A DNA stretch of 64,000 bases from Bubalus kerabau (Eukaryota > Chordata > Mammalia > Artiodactyla > Bovidae). Within the stretch, counting starts at the first letter, position 1, and each line of letters begins with the position of its first letter. The stretch lies in NCBI RefSeq assembly GCF_029407905.1, contig NC_073628.1, forward strand, positions 63,806,501 through 63,870,500, given 5' to 3'. Below, in pieces: positions 23,706 through 34,399 of this stretch. The translations under genes and the position numbers were made by a program. Under the pieces are notes generated by a model, which worked only from the letters and a program-made list of their open reading frames with translations, was not told the origin of the DNA and did not search any database.

Positions 23706-23728
23706 TGACTATCTCTTCCTTTAATAAT

Positions 23729-23945
23729 CTTCCCTGGTGGCTCAGACAGTAAGGCGTCTCCTGCAATGCAGGAGACCCGGGTTCTATCCCTGGATTGGGA
23801 AGATGCCCTGGAGAAGGAAATGGCAACCGACTCCAGTACTCTTGCCTGGAAAAATCCATGGACTGAGGAGCCTGATAGGCTACAGTCCATGCGGTCGCAA
23901 AGAGTCAGACACGACTGAGCTACTTCACTTTAACTTTCACTTCAC
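23729..23945 (+). mobile_element. Bov-tA-type SINE
   Basis: Well-kept copy: CTTCCCTGGTGGCTCAGACA head, box-B-like GGTTCTATCCCTGGATTGGG, Bov-A body, and a tail ending in CACTTTAACTTTCACTTCAC. The open frames on both strands are typical by-products of this SINE. Confidence 0.95.
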
Positions 23946-23964
23946 ATAGGCCCTAGTACCCATT

Positions 23965-24478
23965 CAGTCAGTTCAGTTCAGTCGCTCAGTCATGTCTGAC
24001 TCTTTGCGACCCCATGAATTGCAGCACTCCAGGCCTCCCTGCCCATCACCAACTCTAGGAGTTCACTCAAACTCACATCCATGGAGTCGGTGATGCCATC
24101 CAGCCATCTCATCCTCTGTCATCCCCTTCTCCTCCTGCCCCCAATCCCTCCCAGCATCAGAGTTTTTTTCAATGAGTCAACTCTTTGCATGAGGTGGCCA
24201 AAGTACTGGAGTTTCAACTTCAGCATCATTCCTTCCAAAGAACACCCAGGACTGATCTCCTTTAGAATGGACTGGTTGGATCTCCTTGCAGTCCAAGGGA
24301 CTCTCAAGAGTCTTCTCCAACACCACAGTTCAACAGCATCAGTTCTTTGGCGCTCAGCTTTCTTCACAGTCCAACTCTCACATCCATACATACCTACCGG
24401 AAAAACCATAGCCTTGACTAGATGGACCTTTGTTCACAAAGTAATGTCTGCTTTTTAATATGCTATCTAGGTTGGTCA
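23965..24478 (-). mobile_element. BovB LINE 3' end with target-site duplication
   Basis: An antisense BovB tail and C-terminal region, bracketed by an 11-bp direct repeat TAGTACCCATT at 23954-23964 and 24479-24489. Frames on the minus strand (24409-24119) still encode 'MYGCESWTVKKAE', 'WCWRRLLRVPWTARRSNQSILKEISPG' and 'LKLQYFGHLMQRVDSL'. Confidence 0.95.
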
Positions 24479-24523
24479 TAGTACCCATTAGTGCTAAATA
24501 AATTATATCTTTTAAAATTGTAC

Positions 24524-24745
24524 CTGTGTGCTCAGTCACTTCAGTCAAGTCCGAATCTTTGCAACTCCTTAGACTGTAGATGTCCAGGCTCCTCTGTTCA
24601 TGGGTTTCTCCAGGCAAGAATACTAGAGTATATTGTCATGCCTTCCTCCAGGGAATCTTTCCACCCCAAAGATCGAGCCCATGCCTCCTGTGTCTCCTGC
24701 ACTGTAGGTGGATACTTTACCCACTGAACCACCTGGGAAGTCCAT
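24524..24745 (-). mobile_element. Bov-tA-type SINE
   Basis: Antisense tail GTGTGCTCAGTCACTTCAGT, body with CAGGCAAGAATACTAGAGTA, inverted tRNA-like head near 24665-24690, ending CACCTGGGAAGTCC. It lies only 35 bases past the BovB duplication. Confidence 0.9.
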
Positions 24746-25032
24746 CTTTTAGTATCACTAGGTACTAAAAAACAAACAAATAAAAATAAACATATGATAG
24801 ATAATGAAAGTATCATATTTATGCTTTCAGAATTATTTTGTTGTGGAAAGTTTTGTCTTCCTTCAATGAGAAGAGTAGGAGATATCAAGAAATTGTTTCT
24901 AAAATAAGGGTTTCCAGGAAAAAAGATCAGTAGGTGGTTTGCAGTTTATCTCAACAGAATTTAATATGTTGTTGGGCCTATATGCAGTGAAGGATAACAA
25001 TGTTGCCATTTCACCAGGCCTCAAATGGGGAA

Positions 25033-25160
25033 GTTGGAGAAGGAAATGTCAGCCCACTTCAGTCTTCTTGCCTGGAGAATCCCATGGACAAATAGGCCTG
25101 GCAGGCTACAGTCTATGGGGTCACAAGAGTGGGACACGACTGAGTGACTAAGCACACAAA
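25033..25160 (+). mobile_element. Bov-A monomer SINE
   Basis: GGAGAAGGAAATGTCAGCCC body through GGGACACGACTGAGTGACTA and an ACACA tail. No tRNA head. Confidence 0.9.
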
Positions 25161-25800
25161 TGGGGCAGTGGAACTTTTTTTTTTTCCAAATCATTAACCA
25201 GGTAGTCTTGCAAATATAAAGTTACAGGAAAAGTGTTATTTGGCACATTGGTAGCTTAACTTCTTTTCATGGCACTAGACTCTATTTGTCACTTTATATA
25301 GTACAAATGTATAAATGGATTTTAAATAGAGACTTAAGACTATTTTTGTTGCAAAAAGAACTCAGACAGAAGCTGTCTTGAATTTTGAAGAAAGTCATCA
25401 TTTTAGGAAATGTCGATCTTTTATAGTTTTATAGCAAAACATATTTTTCTTTGAAGAGTCTTATTAAAAAATTCTAGATTGAATAAGCAGTTAAGAAAAT
25501 AAAATACTTTACTTAGAATTTTAAATACATATGCTTATGCATTTGCAGTTACAAATGCATTGTTAATTTACAAAAGCCTGTAAGTAAAAGAAGATACAAT
25601 ATAAGATTAGTTTCTGTATTGCTCATATTTTTGAGTTACTGAATAGTTCTGTATTTGAAAGACAATCTACTAATTGTGTGCTTTTTTGGTATTTTCCCGG
25701 AGAAGTCAATTTAAGAGCATCTGGTATGTTATTAAGAATATTTTTTAAATTATCCATAATTTTCTTTTGGGGTTATATGTGTTTTGAGATTTCTTTCAAA
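25161..25800. other. Unassigned AT-rich sequence
   Basis: No gene or repeat recognised. Confidence 0.45.
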
Positions 25801-26349
25801 TCATAACAACTTCTCTTTCAATGGGATCTGCTCTCTGCTTATCCTGCTTGAGTCCAAAGGGCAGAATATGAAGCCACGGAGGATAATGTGCATGTCTTGA
25901 AACCTCATGAAATTTTCACTGCTATAGTTTAAAGTCACTCAAGATCAGTGACTTTTTTTGCTTCCATTTACTCCTTTTGGAATGGGAATATCTATAACTG
26001 TTAGCCCATGCCTGTTCCACTATTGTATTTTTGAAGCAGATAACTTGTTTAGTTTCTTAGGTTCACTGATGGAGGTAAAATTGTTCTGGAAAAGCCCATA
26101 CTCAGAGACTTATCTAAGCCAGATTTTGGTGATGGTACTTGTGATGTTTGTGCTGATATTTAGAGTAAATTTTGAACTTTGGGTTAATGCTCTAATGGAT
26201 AAGAGACTTTGGGACACTTTGGATTGGATTGAATGTATGAATGGATGTATAATTGGATGTATGAATGTATGAGTGTATTGAATGGTATATGGAATAGACA
26301 GAAATCTTCAGGGATCTGGGATCAGCCTGTGGTTGTCTAATGCATGCCA
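25800..26349 (+). mobile_element. Possible MaLR internal sequence
   Basis: It lies immediately 5' of the MLT1-like LTR and has the general character of MaLR 'int' sequence ('aagcagataacttgttta...aggttcac', 'ttttgaactttgggttaatgct'). The 104-residue frame at 25958-26272 is therefore unlikely to be a host gene. An ATGTATGA-type imperfect repeat lies at 26220-26285. Recognition is by impression only. Confidence 0.35.
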
Positions 26350-26517
26350 TACTCCCAACCTCTACAAATGATATATACATCCTACTTTACATGGAAAAAA
26401 AAAAATATACATGTGTCGTTAAATCAAAGCTCTTGAGATGCTCTTATCCAGGATTAACTCTATGGGCCCTGAATGCAATCAAATGCAACCTTTAAGGAGG
26501 GAAGAAGTAGAAGATTT

Positions 26518-26732
26518 TTGGGGTTCCCTGGTGGCTCAGAGGTTAAAGCGTCTGCCTGCAATGCGGGAGACCTTGGTTCGATCCCTGGGTCAGGAAGATC
26601 CCCTGGAGAAGGAAATGGCAACCCACTCCAGTATTCTTGCCTGAAGAATCCCATGGATGGAGGAGCCTGGTGGGCTACAATCCACGGGATCATAAAGAGT
26701 CAGACACGACTGAGTGACTTCACTTTTCAGTT
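26518..26732 (+). mobile_element. Bov-tA-type SINE
   Basis: Very well-kept: GGTTCCCTGGTGGCTCAGAG head, box-B-like GGTTCGATCCCTGGGTCAGG, intact Bov-A body, CACGACTGAGTGACTTCACT tail. Inserted in the MLT1-like LTR. Overlapping frames on both strands are fortuitous. Confidence 0.96.
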
Positions 26733-26809
26733 TACTATGAAAAGCAGAAGGCGGTGTGACCACAGGGACAGAGATTGATGTGACATGACCACAGATTAAG
26801 GAATGCCAG

Positions 26810-27170
26810 ATCTTCCCTAGTGGCTCAGTGGTAAAGAATCTGCCTACTAGCAAGAAACACAGGTTCTGTCCCTGGTCCTGGAAGATCTCACATGGTGTGG
26901 CACAACTAAGCCTGTGTGTCACAACTACAGAGTCTGTGCTCTAGGTCCTGAGAGCCACAACTGCTGAGCCCACCAGCTGCAACTATTGAAACCAGCATGC
27001 CCGACAGCCTATGCTCCCTCAACGAGAAGTCACCACAATGAGAACGCCATGAACCTTAACAAACAGCAGTCCCTGCTTGCTGCAACTAGAGTAGAGGCTG
27101 TGCAGGAATGAAGACCCAGCACAGCCAAATACAAATAAATAAATAAAAATCTTAAAAAAAAAAACAAAGA
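26810..27170 (+). mobile_element. CHR-type tRNA-derived SINE, long form
   Basis: tRNA-like head (TCTTCCCTAGTGGCTCAGTG), long unrelated body ('cacaactaagcctgtgtgtcacaac'), and an AATAAATAAATAAAAATCTT A-rich tail. Bracketed by AATGCCAG at 26802-26809 and 27171-27178, which is its target-site duplication inside the MLT1-like LTR. Confidence 0.9.
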
Positions 27171-27375
27171 AATGCCAGCATCCATCAGAACCTGAAGGAG
27201 ACAAGGAACAAATTCTTCTCTGGAGCCCTTAGGAGTATGGTGCTGGTAGCACCAGGATTTCAGAGAGTTAAACTAATATCAAACTTCTAGCCTGAAAAAT
27301 CATGAGAGAATAGATTTCTATTGTTATAAGCCACCACATCTGTGATAATTTATTATAGCATCCTCACTAATACAG

Positions 27376-27689
27376 AGGAAGTCTTGCCAATATTTATGTT
27401 GTCTGTCCCTGTCCTGTGGCCTTAGGCAACTTGATGTCATAGGGATAAACGCCTAATCAAATGAGCCCCAATTAGACTCTCTTCCCCTAAAAATTTGGCA
27501 TAGGATCTAGGTAAATAAATACCTAGGTTGGTTTCTCTATTCACGTAAATATTTCTTATGTAAACATGGTAACAAAGACAACTATGTCAGCACTTTGTCT
27601 GTGAAGGTTTCTATGTTCTGTTCCTTGATTCAATATTTCCACAAATTATAAGCCTCTGTAGGAAAAAGAGCTCACCTTGCATTCCTTTA
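27376..27689. other. Unassigned sequence
   Basis: No gene or repeat family recognised between the MaLR LTR and an antisense SINE. Confidence 0.45.
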
Positions 27690-27706
27690 AAAAAAAAAAA
27701 AAAAAC

Positions 27707-27832
27707 AACCTTATTTTTTGGCCAACTGCATACATGTGTGATCTTAGTTTCCCAACCAGGGATTGAACCCTTATTACTTACAGTGGAAACAGAGAACAGA
27801 GTCTTAAGCACTGGACCCCCAGGGAAGTCCCT
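27707..27832 (-). mobile_element. CHR-type tRNA-derived SINE
   Basis: Antisense: TTTTTTGGCCAACTGCATAC, then CCAACCAGGGATTGAACCCT (inverted box-B region) and GGACCCCCAGGGAAGTCCCT (inverted start). An A-run (about 27690-27705) precedes it. Confidence 0.85.
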
Positions 27833-28419
27833 CATCTTTTATTCTTAAAGGTAAAAGACTCAATGTGAACTCTTGATAGACTCTCTAAGTAGCTCAGCTA
27901 TACCTACTACATACATGATGTTCAGTCAGTAAGAGATGCACATATGATGCCTTTTGAACTTACAACTAAGGATTATTTGAACAATGGAGTTGCCACACCC
28001 ATTAATAGAAGCAAAATATGAAAGGAACATGGCAATATCCACTAACACTTGTGTCAGAATGTTAGGTGTGGAAGCCTATATGAAATGGCAATGGTATCTT
28101 CATCAAATCAACTCAGTTGATCCACTGAGGTCTGCTATTACTTTGACTGTGTTTTTTTCCTGCTTGTGTTCTGAATCTCATATTAAAATTCCAGAAGCTT
28201 CCACAAATAATCCAATCTCTTTTTAGTAAATGTCCTTTCTTTGTGCAAGTAGGAATCTAGGCTGAGATAGGAGAGAGGTAAGGTCATATCACACTCTATG
28301 GACAATATATAGAAACAAAAACAATGTGCTAAGAGAAGAGAGTAAGTCATTTGACTATGAGGGCTATTCCATTTCTTCTAAAGGATTCTTGCTCACAGTA
28401 GTAGATATAATGGCCATCT
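27833..28419. other. Unassigned sequence
   Basis: No gene recognised; an 80-residue plus frame at 27984-28226 has no familiar motif. Confidence 0.45.
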
Positions 28420-28982
28420 GACTGCAGTCATGAAATTAAAAGTTGCTTGCTCCTCGGAAGAAAAGCTATGACCAACCTAAACAGCATATTAAAAAGCAGA
28501 GACATTACTTTGCCAACAAAGGTCCGTCTAGTCAAAGCTATGGTTTTTCCAGTAGCCATGTATGGATGTGAGAGTTGGACTATAAAGAAAGCTAAGCACC
28601 AAAGAATTGATGCTTTGAACTGTGGTGTTGGAGAAGACTCTTGAGAGTCCCTTGGATTGCAAGGAGATCCAACCTGTCCATCTTAAAGGAAATCAGTCTT
28701 GAATATTCATTGGAAGGACTGATGCTGAAGCTGAAACTCCACTACTTTGGTCACCTGATATGAAGAACTGACTCACTGGAAAAGACCCTAATGCTGGGAA
28801 ATATTAAAGGTAGGAAGAGAAGGGGATGACAGAGGATGAAATGGTTGGATGGCATCACTGAGTTGATGGATATGAGTTTGAGTAAGCTCCAAAAGTTGGG
28901 ATGGACAGCGAAGTCTGGTGTGCTGCAGTCCATGGGGTCACAAAGAGTTGGACAGGACTGAGCAACTGAAGTGAACTGAAGT
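28420..28982 (+). mobile_element. BovB LINE 3' end
   Basis: Starts in the region encoding 'DCSHEIK' (GACTGCAGTCATGAAATTAA). It contains an open stretch at 28447-28644 ('MTNLNSILKSRDITLPTKVRLVKAMVFPVAMYGCESWTIKKA') and ends at CTGAAGTGAACTGAAG. Later frames are broken. Confidence 0.93.
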
Positions 28983-29668
28983 CATTTGAAGATGGAAAGA
29001 CTAGAGATAAGAATGTGAAAAAGATTATTTTCCCACATCTGGTTCTAGTTCTTTTTTTTTCTTTTTTTTTAGTACAACTGAACTTTTGCATTTAGAATTC
29101 TTTTATTAATAAATTTTATACTACTTTCATTTTAAGCTTATGTTGTTGGCTTTCATTACTGGCATTTGAAATGTATTAACCACAATGGATTTTAAATCTG
29201 AATTAGAAATATAGCTGCCTTATTCTGTAATTTCAGAATACAACTTTATGAGATTATAGGATATAAAATATTGATGTTCACCTACTTATTGATTTTAAGT
29301 GCTAAAACATTTAAAGTATATAAAATCAGCAAATTACTATTATGTAGTGATATAATTATATGGGAGTACCTACATTTCTTAAAAATTACCATCTTCAGTT
29401 ATTTTTGTCAATTTTATTTAAAAATTTCATAAATATATACTTTTAATTATTAATATATTTTGTAATTTTTAACTATTTTTGATATTATATATCAAATGAT
29501 GTAGTTTGGCATCATATAGTAATTTTAATGAGATAGGCCATTATAATAACACTGTATCAGACATATTAGACTCTGGTAGATGTTAGTATAGATATGAAAT
29601 AGATTATTGTTCAAACTTACCTTTCATTTCCTCAATTTATCAAATAGAAATATTTAGGTATGCTCTCC
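28983..29668. other. Unassigned AT-rich sequence
   Basis: Two T-runs near 29051-29070, otherwise AT-rich DNA without recognised features. Confidence 0.45.
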
Positions 29669-30234
29669 AATGGTGACTGCAGCCATGAAATTAAAAGACG
29701 CTTACTCCTTGGAAGGAAAGTTATGACCAACCTAGATAGCATATTCAAAAGCAGAGACATTACTTTGCCAACAAAGATTCGTCTAGTCAAGGCTATGGTT
29801 TTTCCTGTGGTCATGTATGGATGTGAGAGTTGGACTGTGAAGAAGGTTGAGCGCTGGAAAATTGATGCTTTTGAGCTGTGGTGTTGGAGAAGACTCTTGA
29901 GAGTCCCTTGGACTGCAAGGAGATCCAACCAGTTCATTCTGAAGGAGATCAGCCCTGGGATTTCTTTGGAAGGAATGATGCTAAAGCTGAAACTCCAGTA
30001 CTTTGGCTACCTCATGCGAAGAGTTGACTCATTGGAAAAGACTGTGATGCTGGGAGGGATTGGGGGCAGGAGGAGAAGGGGACAACAGAGGATGAGATGG
30101 CTGGATGGCATTGATGACTCAATGGACATGAGTCTCAGTGAACTCAGGGAGTTGATGATGAACAGGGAGGCCTGGCGAGCTGCAGTTTATGGGGTTGCAA
30201 AGAGTTGGACACGACTGAGTGACTGATCTGATCT
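29669..30234 (+). mobile_element. BovB LINE 3' end with open C-terminal frame
   Basis: Sense BovB from GGTGACTGCAGCCATGAAAT to a terminus reading GACTGATCTGATCTGA. The C-terminal coding region is undamaged: 29660-30226 gives 188 residues, of which all but the first few are BovB ('CSHEIKRRLLLGRKVMTNLD' through 'AWRAAVYGVAKSWTRLSD'). The apparent ATG lies at or before the junction and is accidental. A young copy, but it carries no enzyme core. Confidence 0.95.
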
Positions 30235-30243
30235 GAAGGAGCA

Positions 30244-30514
30244 CTATTGGAGAAGGCAATGGCACCCCACTCCAGTACTCTTGCCTGGAAAATCCCATGG
30301 ATGGAGGAGCCTGGTGAGCTGCAGTCCATGGGGTCTCTAGAGTCCGACACGACTAAGTGACTTCACTTTCACTTTTTACTTTCATGCATTGGAGAAGAAA
30401 ATGGCAACCCACTCCAGTGATCTTGCCTGGAGAATCCCAGGGACAGTGGAGCCTGGTGGGCTGTTGTCTCTGGGGTCGCACAGAGTCGGACACGACTGAA
30501 GCGACTTAGCATCA
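30244..30514 (+). mobile_element. Bov-A2 SINE (two Bov-A units)
   Basis: Two Bov-A units in tandem: GGAGAAGGCAATGGCACCCC at 30249 and GGAGAAGAAAATGGCAACCC at about 30391, joined by CACTTTCACTTTTTACTTTC and ending in CGACTGAAGCGACTTAGCAT. Bracketed by GAAGGAGCA at 30235-30243 and 30515-30523, so it has its own target-site duplication. It sits exactly between two BovB copies. Confidence 0.96.
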
Positions 30515-30554
30515 GAAGGAGCATGAAGCGCAGGCAGCTGCGACTGGAGCACTA

Positions 30555-30890
30555 AGGGTGGCGGAGAGGAGTTACCCCGCGTCAGAGGTGAGAGGCGGCA
30601 ACTAGAGGAGTTACCACTCGTCCGAGGTCAGGGGCCGCAGCTGGGAGGAGAAACCCCACGCCCGAGGCCAGGGGCGGTGGCCGGGAATAGCAACCTCACA
30701 CCCAAGGAGCCATGGCTGCACAGGCAGGTGCAGGAGGGCCTAGAACAGCTATCCCACGTTGAAGGTCAGAAAGGGCAGCAGTGAGGAGATACCCCTCGTC
30801 CAAGGTAAGGAGCAGCAGCTGCGCTTTGCTGGAGCAGCTGTGAAGAGATACCCCCACGCCCAAGGTAAGAGAAACCCAAGTAAGACGGTA
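30555..30890 (+). repeat. Tandem repeats in the BovB 5' region
   Basis: Four GAGGAGTTACC-type units recur at about 40-base spacing (unit landmarks near 30571, 30610, 30650, 30690). Further related units, with 'gatacccc...cg.ccaaggtaag', lie near 30788 and 30847, about 59 bases apart. CpG-containing and GC-rich against AT-rich flanks. A promoter role for these units is plausible but unproven. Confidence 0.8.
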
Positions 30891-33327
30891 GGTGTTGCAA
30901 GAGGGCATCAGAGGGCAGACACACTGAAACCATACTCACAGAAAACTAGTCAATCTAATCACACTAGGACCACAGCCTTGTCTAACTCAATGAAACTAAG
31001 GCATGCCTGTGGAGCAACCCAAGATTGGCAGGTCATGGTGGAGAGATCTGACAGAATGTGGTCCACTGGAGAAGAGAATGGCAAACCACTTCAGTATTCT
31101 TGCCTTGAGAACCCCATGAACAGTATGAAAATGCAAAATCATAGGATACTGAAAGAGGAACTCCCCAGGTCAGTAGGTGCCCAATACTTTACTGGAGATC
31201 AGTGGAGAAATAACTCCAGAAAGAATGAAGGGATGGAGCCAAAGCAAAAACAATACCCAGCTGTGGATGTGACTGATGATAGAAGCAAGGTCCGATGCTG
31301 TAAAGAGCAATATTGCATAGGAACCTGGAATGTCAGGTCCATGAATCAAGGCAAATTGGAAGTGATCAAAAAAGAGTGAATATCGACATTCTAGGAATCA
31401 GTGAATGGAAATGGACTGGAATAGGTGAATTTAACTCAGATGACCATTATATCTACTACTGTGGGCAGGAATCCCTCAGAAGAAATGGAGTAGCCATTAT
31501 GGTCAACAAAAGAGTCCGAAATGCAGTACTTGGATGCAGTCTCAAAAACGACAGAATGATCTCTGTTCGTTTCTAAGGCAAACCATTCAATATCACAGTA
31601 ATCCAAGTCTATGCCCCAACCAGTAATGCTGAAGAAGCTGACGTTGAACTGATCTATGAAGACCTACAACCTTTTAGAACTAACACCCCAAAAAGATGTC
31701 CTTTTCATTATAGGGGACTGGAATGCAAAAGTAGGAAGTCAAGAAACACCTGGAGTAATAGGCAAATTTGGCCTTGGAATACGGAAAGAAGCAGGGCAAA
31801 GACTAATAGTTTTGCCAAGAAAATGCACTGGTCATAACAAACACCCTCTTCCAACAACACAAGAGAAGACTACACATGGACATTACCGGATGGTCAACAC
31901 CAAAATCAGATTGATTATATTCTTTGCAGCCAAAGATGGAGAAGCTCTATACAGTCAGCAAAAACAAGATAGGGAGCTGATTGTGGCTCAGACCATGAAC
32001 ACCTTATTGCCAAATTCAGACTGAAATTGAAGAAAGTGGGGAAACCACTAGGCCATTCAGGTATGACCTAAATCAAATCCCTTATGATTATACAGTGGAA
32101 GTGAGAAATAGATTTAAGGGCCTAGATCTGTTAGATAGAGTGCCTGATGAACTATGGAATGAAGTTCATGACATTGTACAGGAGACAGGGATCAAGACCA
32201 TCCCCATGGAAAAGAAATGCAAAAAGCAAAATGGCTGTCTGGGGAGGCCTTACAAATAGCTGTGAAAAGAAGAGAGGTGAAAACCAAGGGAGAAAAGGAA
32301 AGATATAAGCATCTGAATGCAGAGTTCCAAAGAATAGCAAGAAGAGATAAAAAAGCCTTCTTCAGCGACCAATGCAAAGAAATAGAGGAAAACAACATAA
32401 TGGGAAAGACTAGAGATCTCTTCAAGAAAATTAGAGATACGAAGGGAACAGTTCATGCAAAGATGAGCTCGATAAAGGACAGAAATGTTATGGACCTAAC
32501 TGAAGCAGAAGATATTAAGAAGAGATGGCAAGAATACACAGAAAAACTGTACAAAAAAGATCCTCACGACCCAGATGATCATGATAGTGTGATCACTGAC
32601 CTAGAGCCCGACATCCTGGAATGTGAAGTCAAGTGGGCCTTAGAAAGCATCACTAAGAACAACGCTAGTGGAGGTGATGGAATTCCAGTTGAGCCATTTC
32701 AAATCCTGAAAGATGATGCTGTGAAAGTGCTGCACTCAATATGCCAGCAAATTTGGAAAACTCAGCAGTGGCCACAGGACTGGAAAAGGTCAGTTTTCAT
32801 TCCAATCCCAAAGAAAGACAATGCCAAAGAATGCTGAAACTACCGCACAATTGTACTCATCTCACATGCTAGTACAGTAATGCTCAAAATTCTCCAAGCC
32901 AGACTTCAGCAGTATGTGAACCGTGAACTTCCTGATGTTCAAGCTGGTTTTAGAAAAGGCAAAGGAACCAGAGATCAAATTGCCAACATCCACTGAATCA
33001 TGGAAAAAGCAAGAGAGTTCCAGAAAAGCATCTATTTCTGCTTTATTGACTATGCCAAAGCCTTTGACTGTGTGGATCACAATAATCTGTGGAAAATTCT
33101 GAAAGCGATGGGAATACCAGACCACCTGTCTGCCTCTTGAGAAATCTGTAGGCAGGTCAGGAAGCAACAGGTAGAACTGGACATGGAACAACAGACTGCT
33201 TCCAAATAGGAAACAGAGTACATCAAGGCGGTATATTGTCACCCTGCTTATTTAACTTATATGCAGAGTACATCATGAGAAACACTGGACTGGAAGAAAC
33301 ACAAGCTGGAATCAAGATGCCGGGAGA

Positions 33328-34399
33328 CCTGGGCTTTTGTTTGCTGGAAGATTTTTGATTACAGTTTCAATTTACGTGCTTGTGCGGGTCTGTTAAGATT
33401 TTCTATTTCTTCCTGGAGCCTATTATACAGAATGAAGTAAGCCAGAAGGAAAAACACCAATACAGTATACTAACACATATATATGGAATTTAGAAAGATG
33501 GTAACAATAACCCTGTATACGAGACAGCAAAAGAGACACTGATGTATAGAACAGTCTTATGGACTCTGTGGGAGGGGGAGAGGGTGGGAAGATTTGGGAG
33601 AATGGCATTGAGACATGTAAAATATCATGTATGAAACGAGTCGCCAGTCCAGGTTCAATGCATGATACTGGATGCTTGGGGCTGGTGCACTGGGACAACC
33701 CAGAGGGATGGTATGGGGAGGGAGGATGGAGGAGGGTTCAGGACGGGGAACACATGTATACCTGTAGTGGATTCATTTTGATATTTGGCAAAACTAATAC
33801 AATTATGTAAAATTTAAAAATAAAATAAAATTAAAAAAAAAAAAAAAGAAAGAAATCCCAGGGCTGATCTCCTTCAGAATGGACGGGTTGGATCTCCTTG
33901 CAGTCCAAGGGACTCTCAAGAGTCTTCTCCAACACCACAGTTCAAAAGCATCAATTCTTCGGCACTCAGCCTTCTTCACAGTCCAAGTCTCATCCGTACA
34001 TGACCACAGGAAAAACCATAGCCTTGACTAGACGGACCTTTGTTGGCAAAGTAATGTCTCTGCTTTTGAATATGCTATCTAGGTTGGTCATAACTTTCCT
34101 TCCAAGGAGTAAGCGTCTTTTAATTTCATGGCTGCAGTCACCATCTGTAGTGATTTTGGAGCCCAGAAAAGTAAAGTCTGACACTGTTTCCACTGTTTCC
34201 CCATCTATTTCCCATGAAGTGGTGGGACCGGATGCCATGATCCTCATTTTCTGAATGTTGCACTGGCAGTTTCAACAGTGCTAAACTACTGCTTCCTGAA
34301 AAGCATGTTCAGTTGAGCTAAGTTCTGCACAACTGCTGCAGTCATTGTAGAGTTTTAACAATAATAATAAAACAATAACATTAGCAATAAAAAAAAAAA
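33328..34399 (+). mobile_element. 5'-inverted L1 with probable 3' transduction
   Basis: Structure in order: an inverted piece of L1 ORF2 (33328-33416, the complement of the region equivalent to about 50747-50839); a switch to the sense L1 end at GGAGCCTATTATACAGAATG; the L1 3' UTR to an A-rich tail near 33850; antisense BovB sequence (33853-34261) that lacks a BovB end; about 125 bases of unassigned sequence; and a second A-tail (34388-34400). Only the whole block is bracketed by a 14-bp duplication AAGATGCCGGGAGA (33314-33327 and 34400-34413). The L1 alone has none. AATAAA-like signals precede the final tail. Confidence 0.85.
33853..34261 (-). mobile_element. BovB segment inside the transduced block
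   Basis: Antisense BovB covering 'MRIMASGPTTSWEIDGETVETVSDFTFLGSKIT' (minus frame 34247-33990) to the segment encoding 'SILKEISPG'. It lacks both a BovB 3' terminus and target-site duplications of its own, so it did not arrive as a separate BovB insertion. Confidence 0.9.

Larger units (their letters stand above)
26350..27375 (+). mobile_element. MLT1-like MaLR LTR, split by two SINEs
   Basis: MaLR LTR order is visible across three pieces. The first has GAGATGCTCTTATCCAGGAT and GGGCCCTGAATGCAATCAAA. The second (after 26732) has TGTGACCACAGGGACAGAGA. The third (after 27170) has AGACAAGGAACAAATTCTTC and 'gttataagccacc...ctaatacag'. Removing the SINEs at 26518-26732 and 26810-27170 restores a continuous element. 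Confidence 0.75.

Noticed and set aside
23729..23945. tRNA-like box A/box B sequences (here and in the other SINEs)
   Set aside because: They are heads of tRNA-derived SINEs fused to Bov-A bodies, not functional tRNA genes; no cloverleaf with an acceptor end is completed.
25958..26272. 104-residue open frame on the plus strand
   Set aside because: It lies directly upstream of an MLT1-like LTR in sequence resembling MaLR internal DNA, with no known domain.
30759..31379. 206-residue frame as a possible host gene
   Set aside because: Its end is the BovB endonuclease start and its middle is a translated Bov-A-like segment, so it is BovB.
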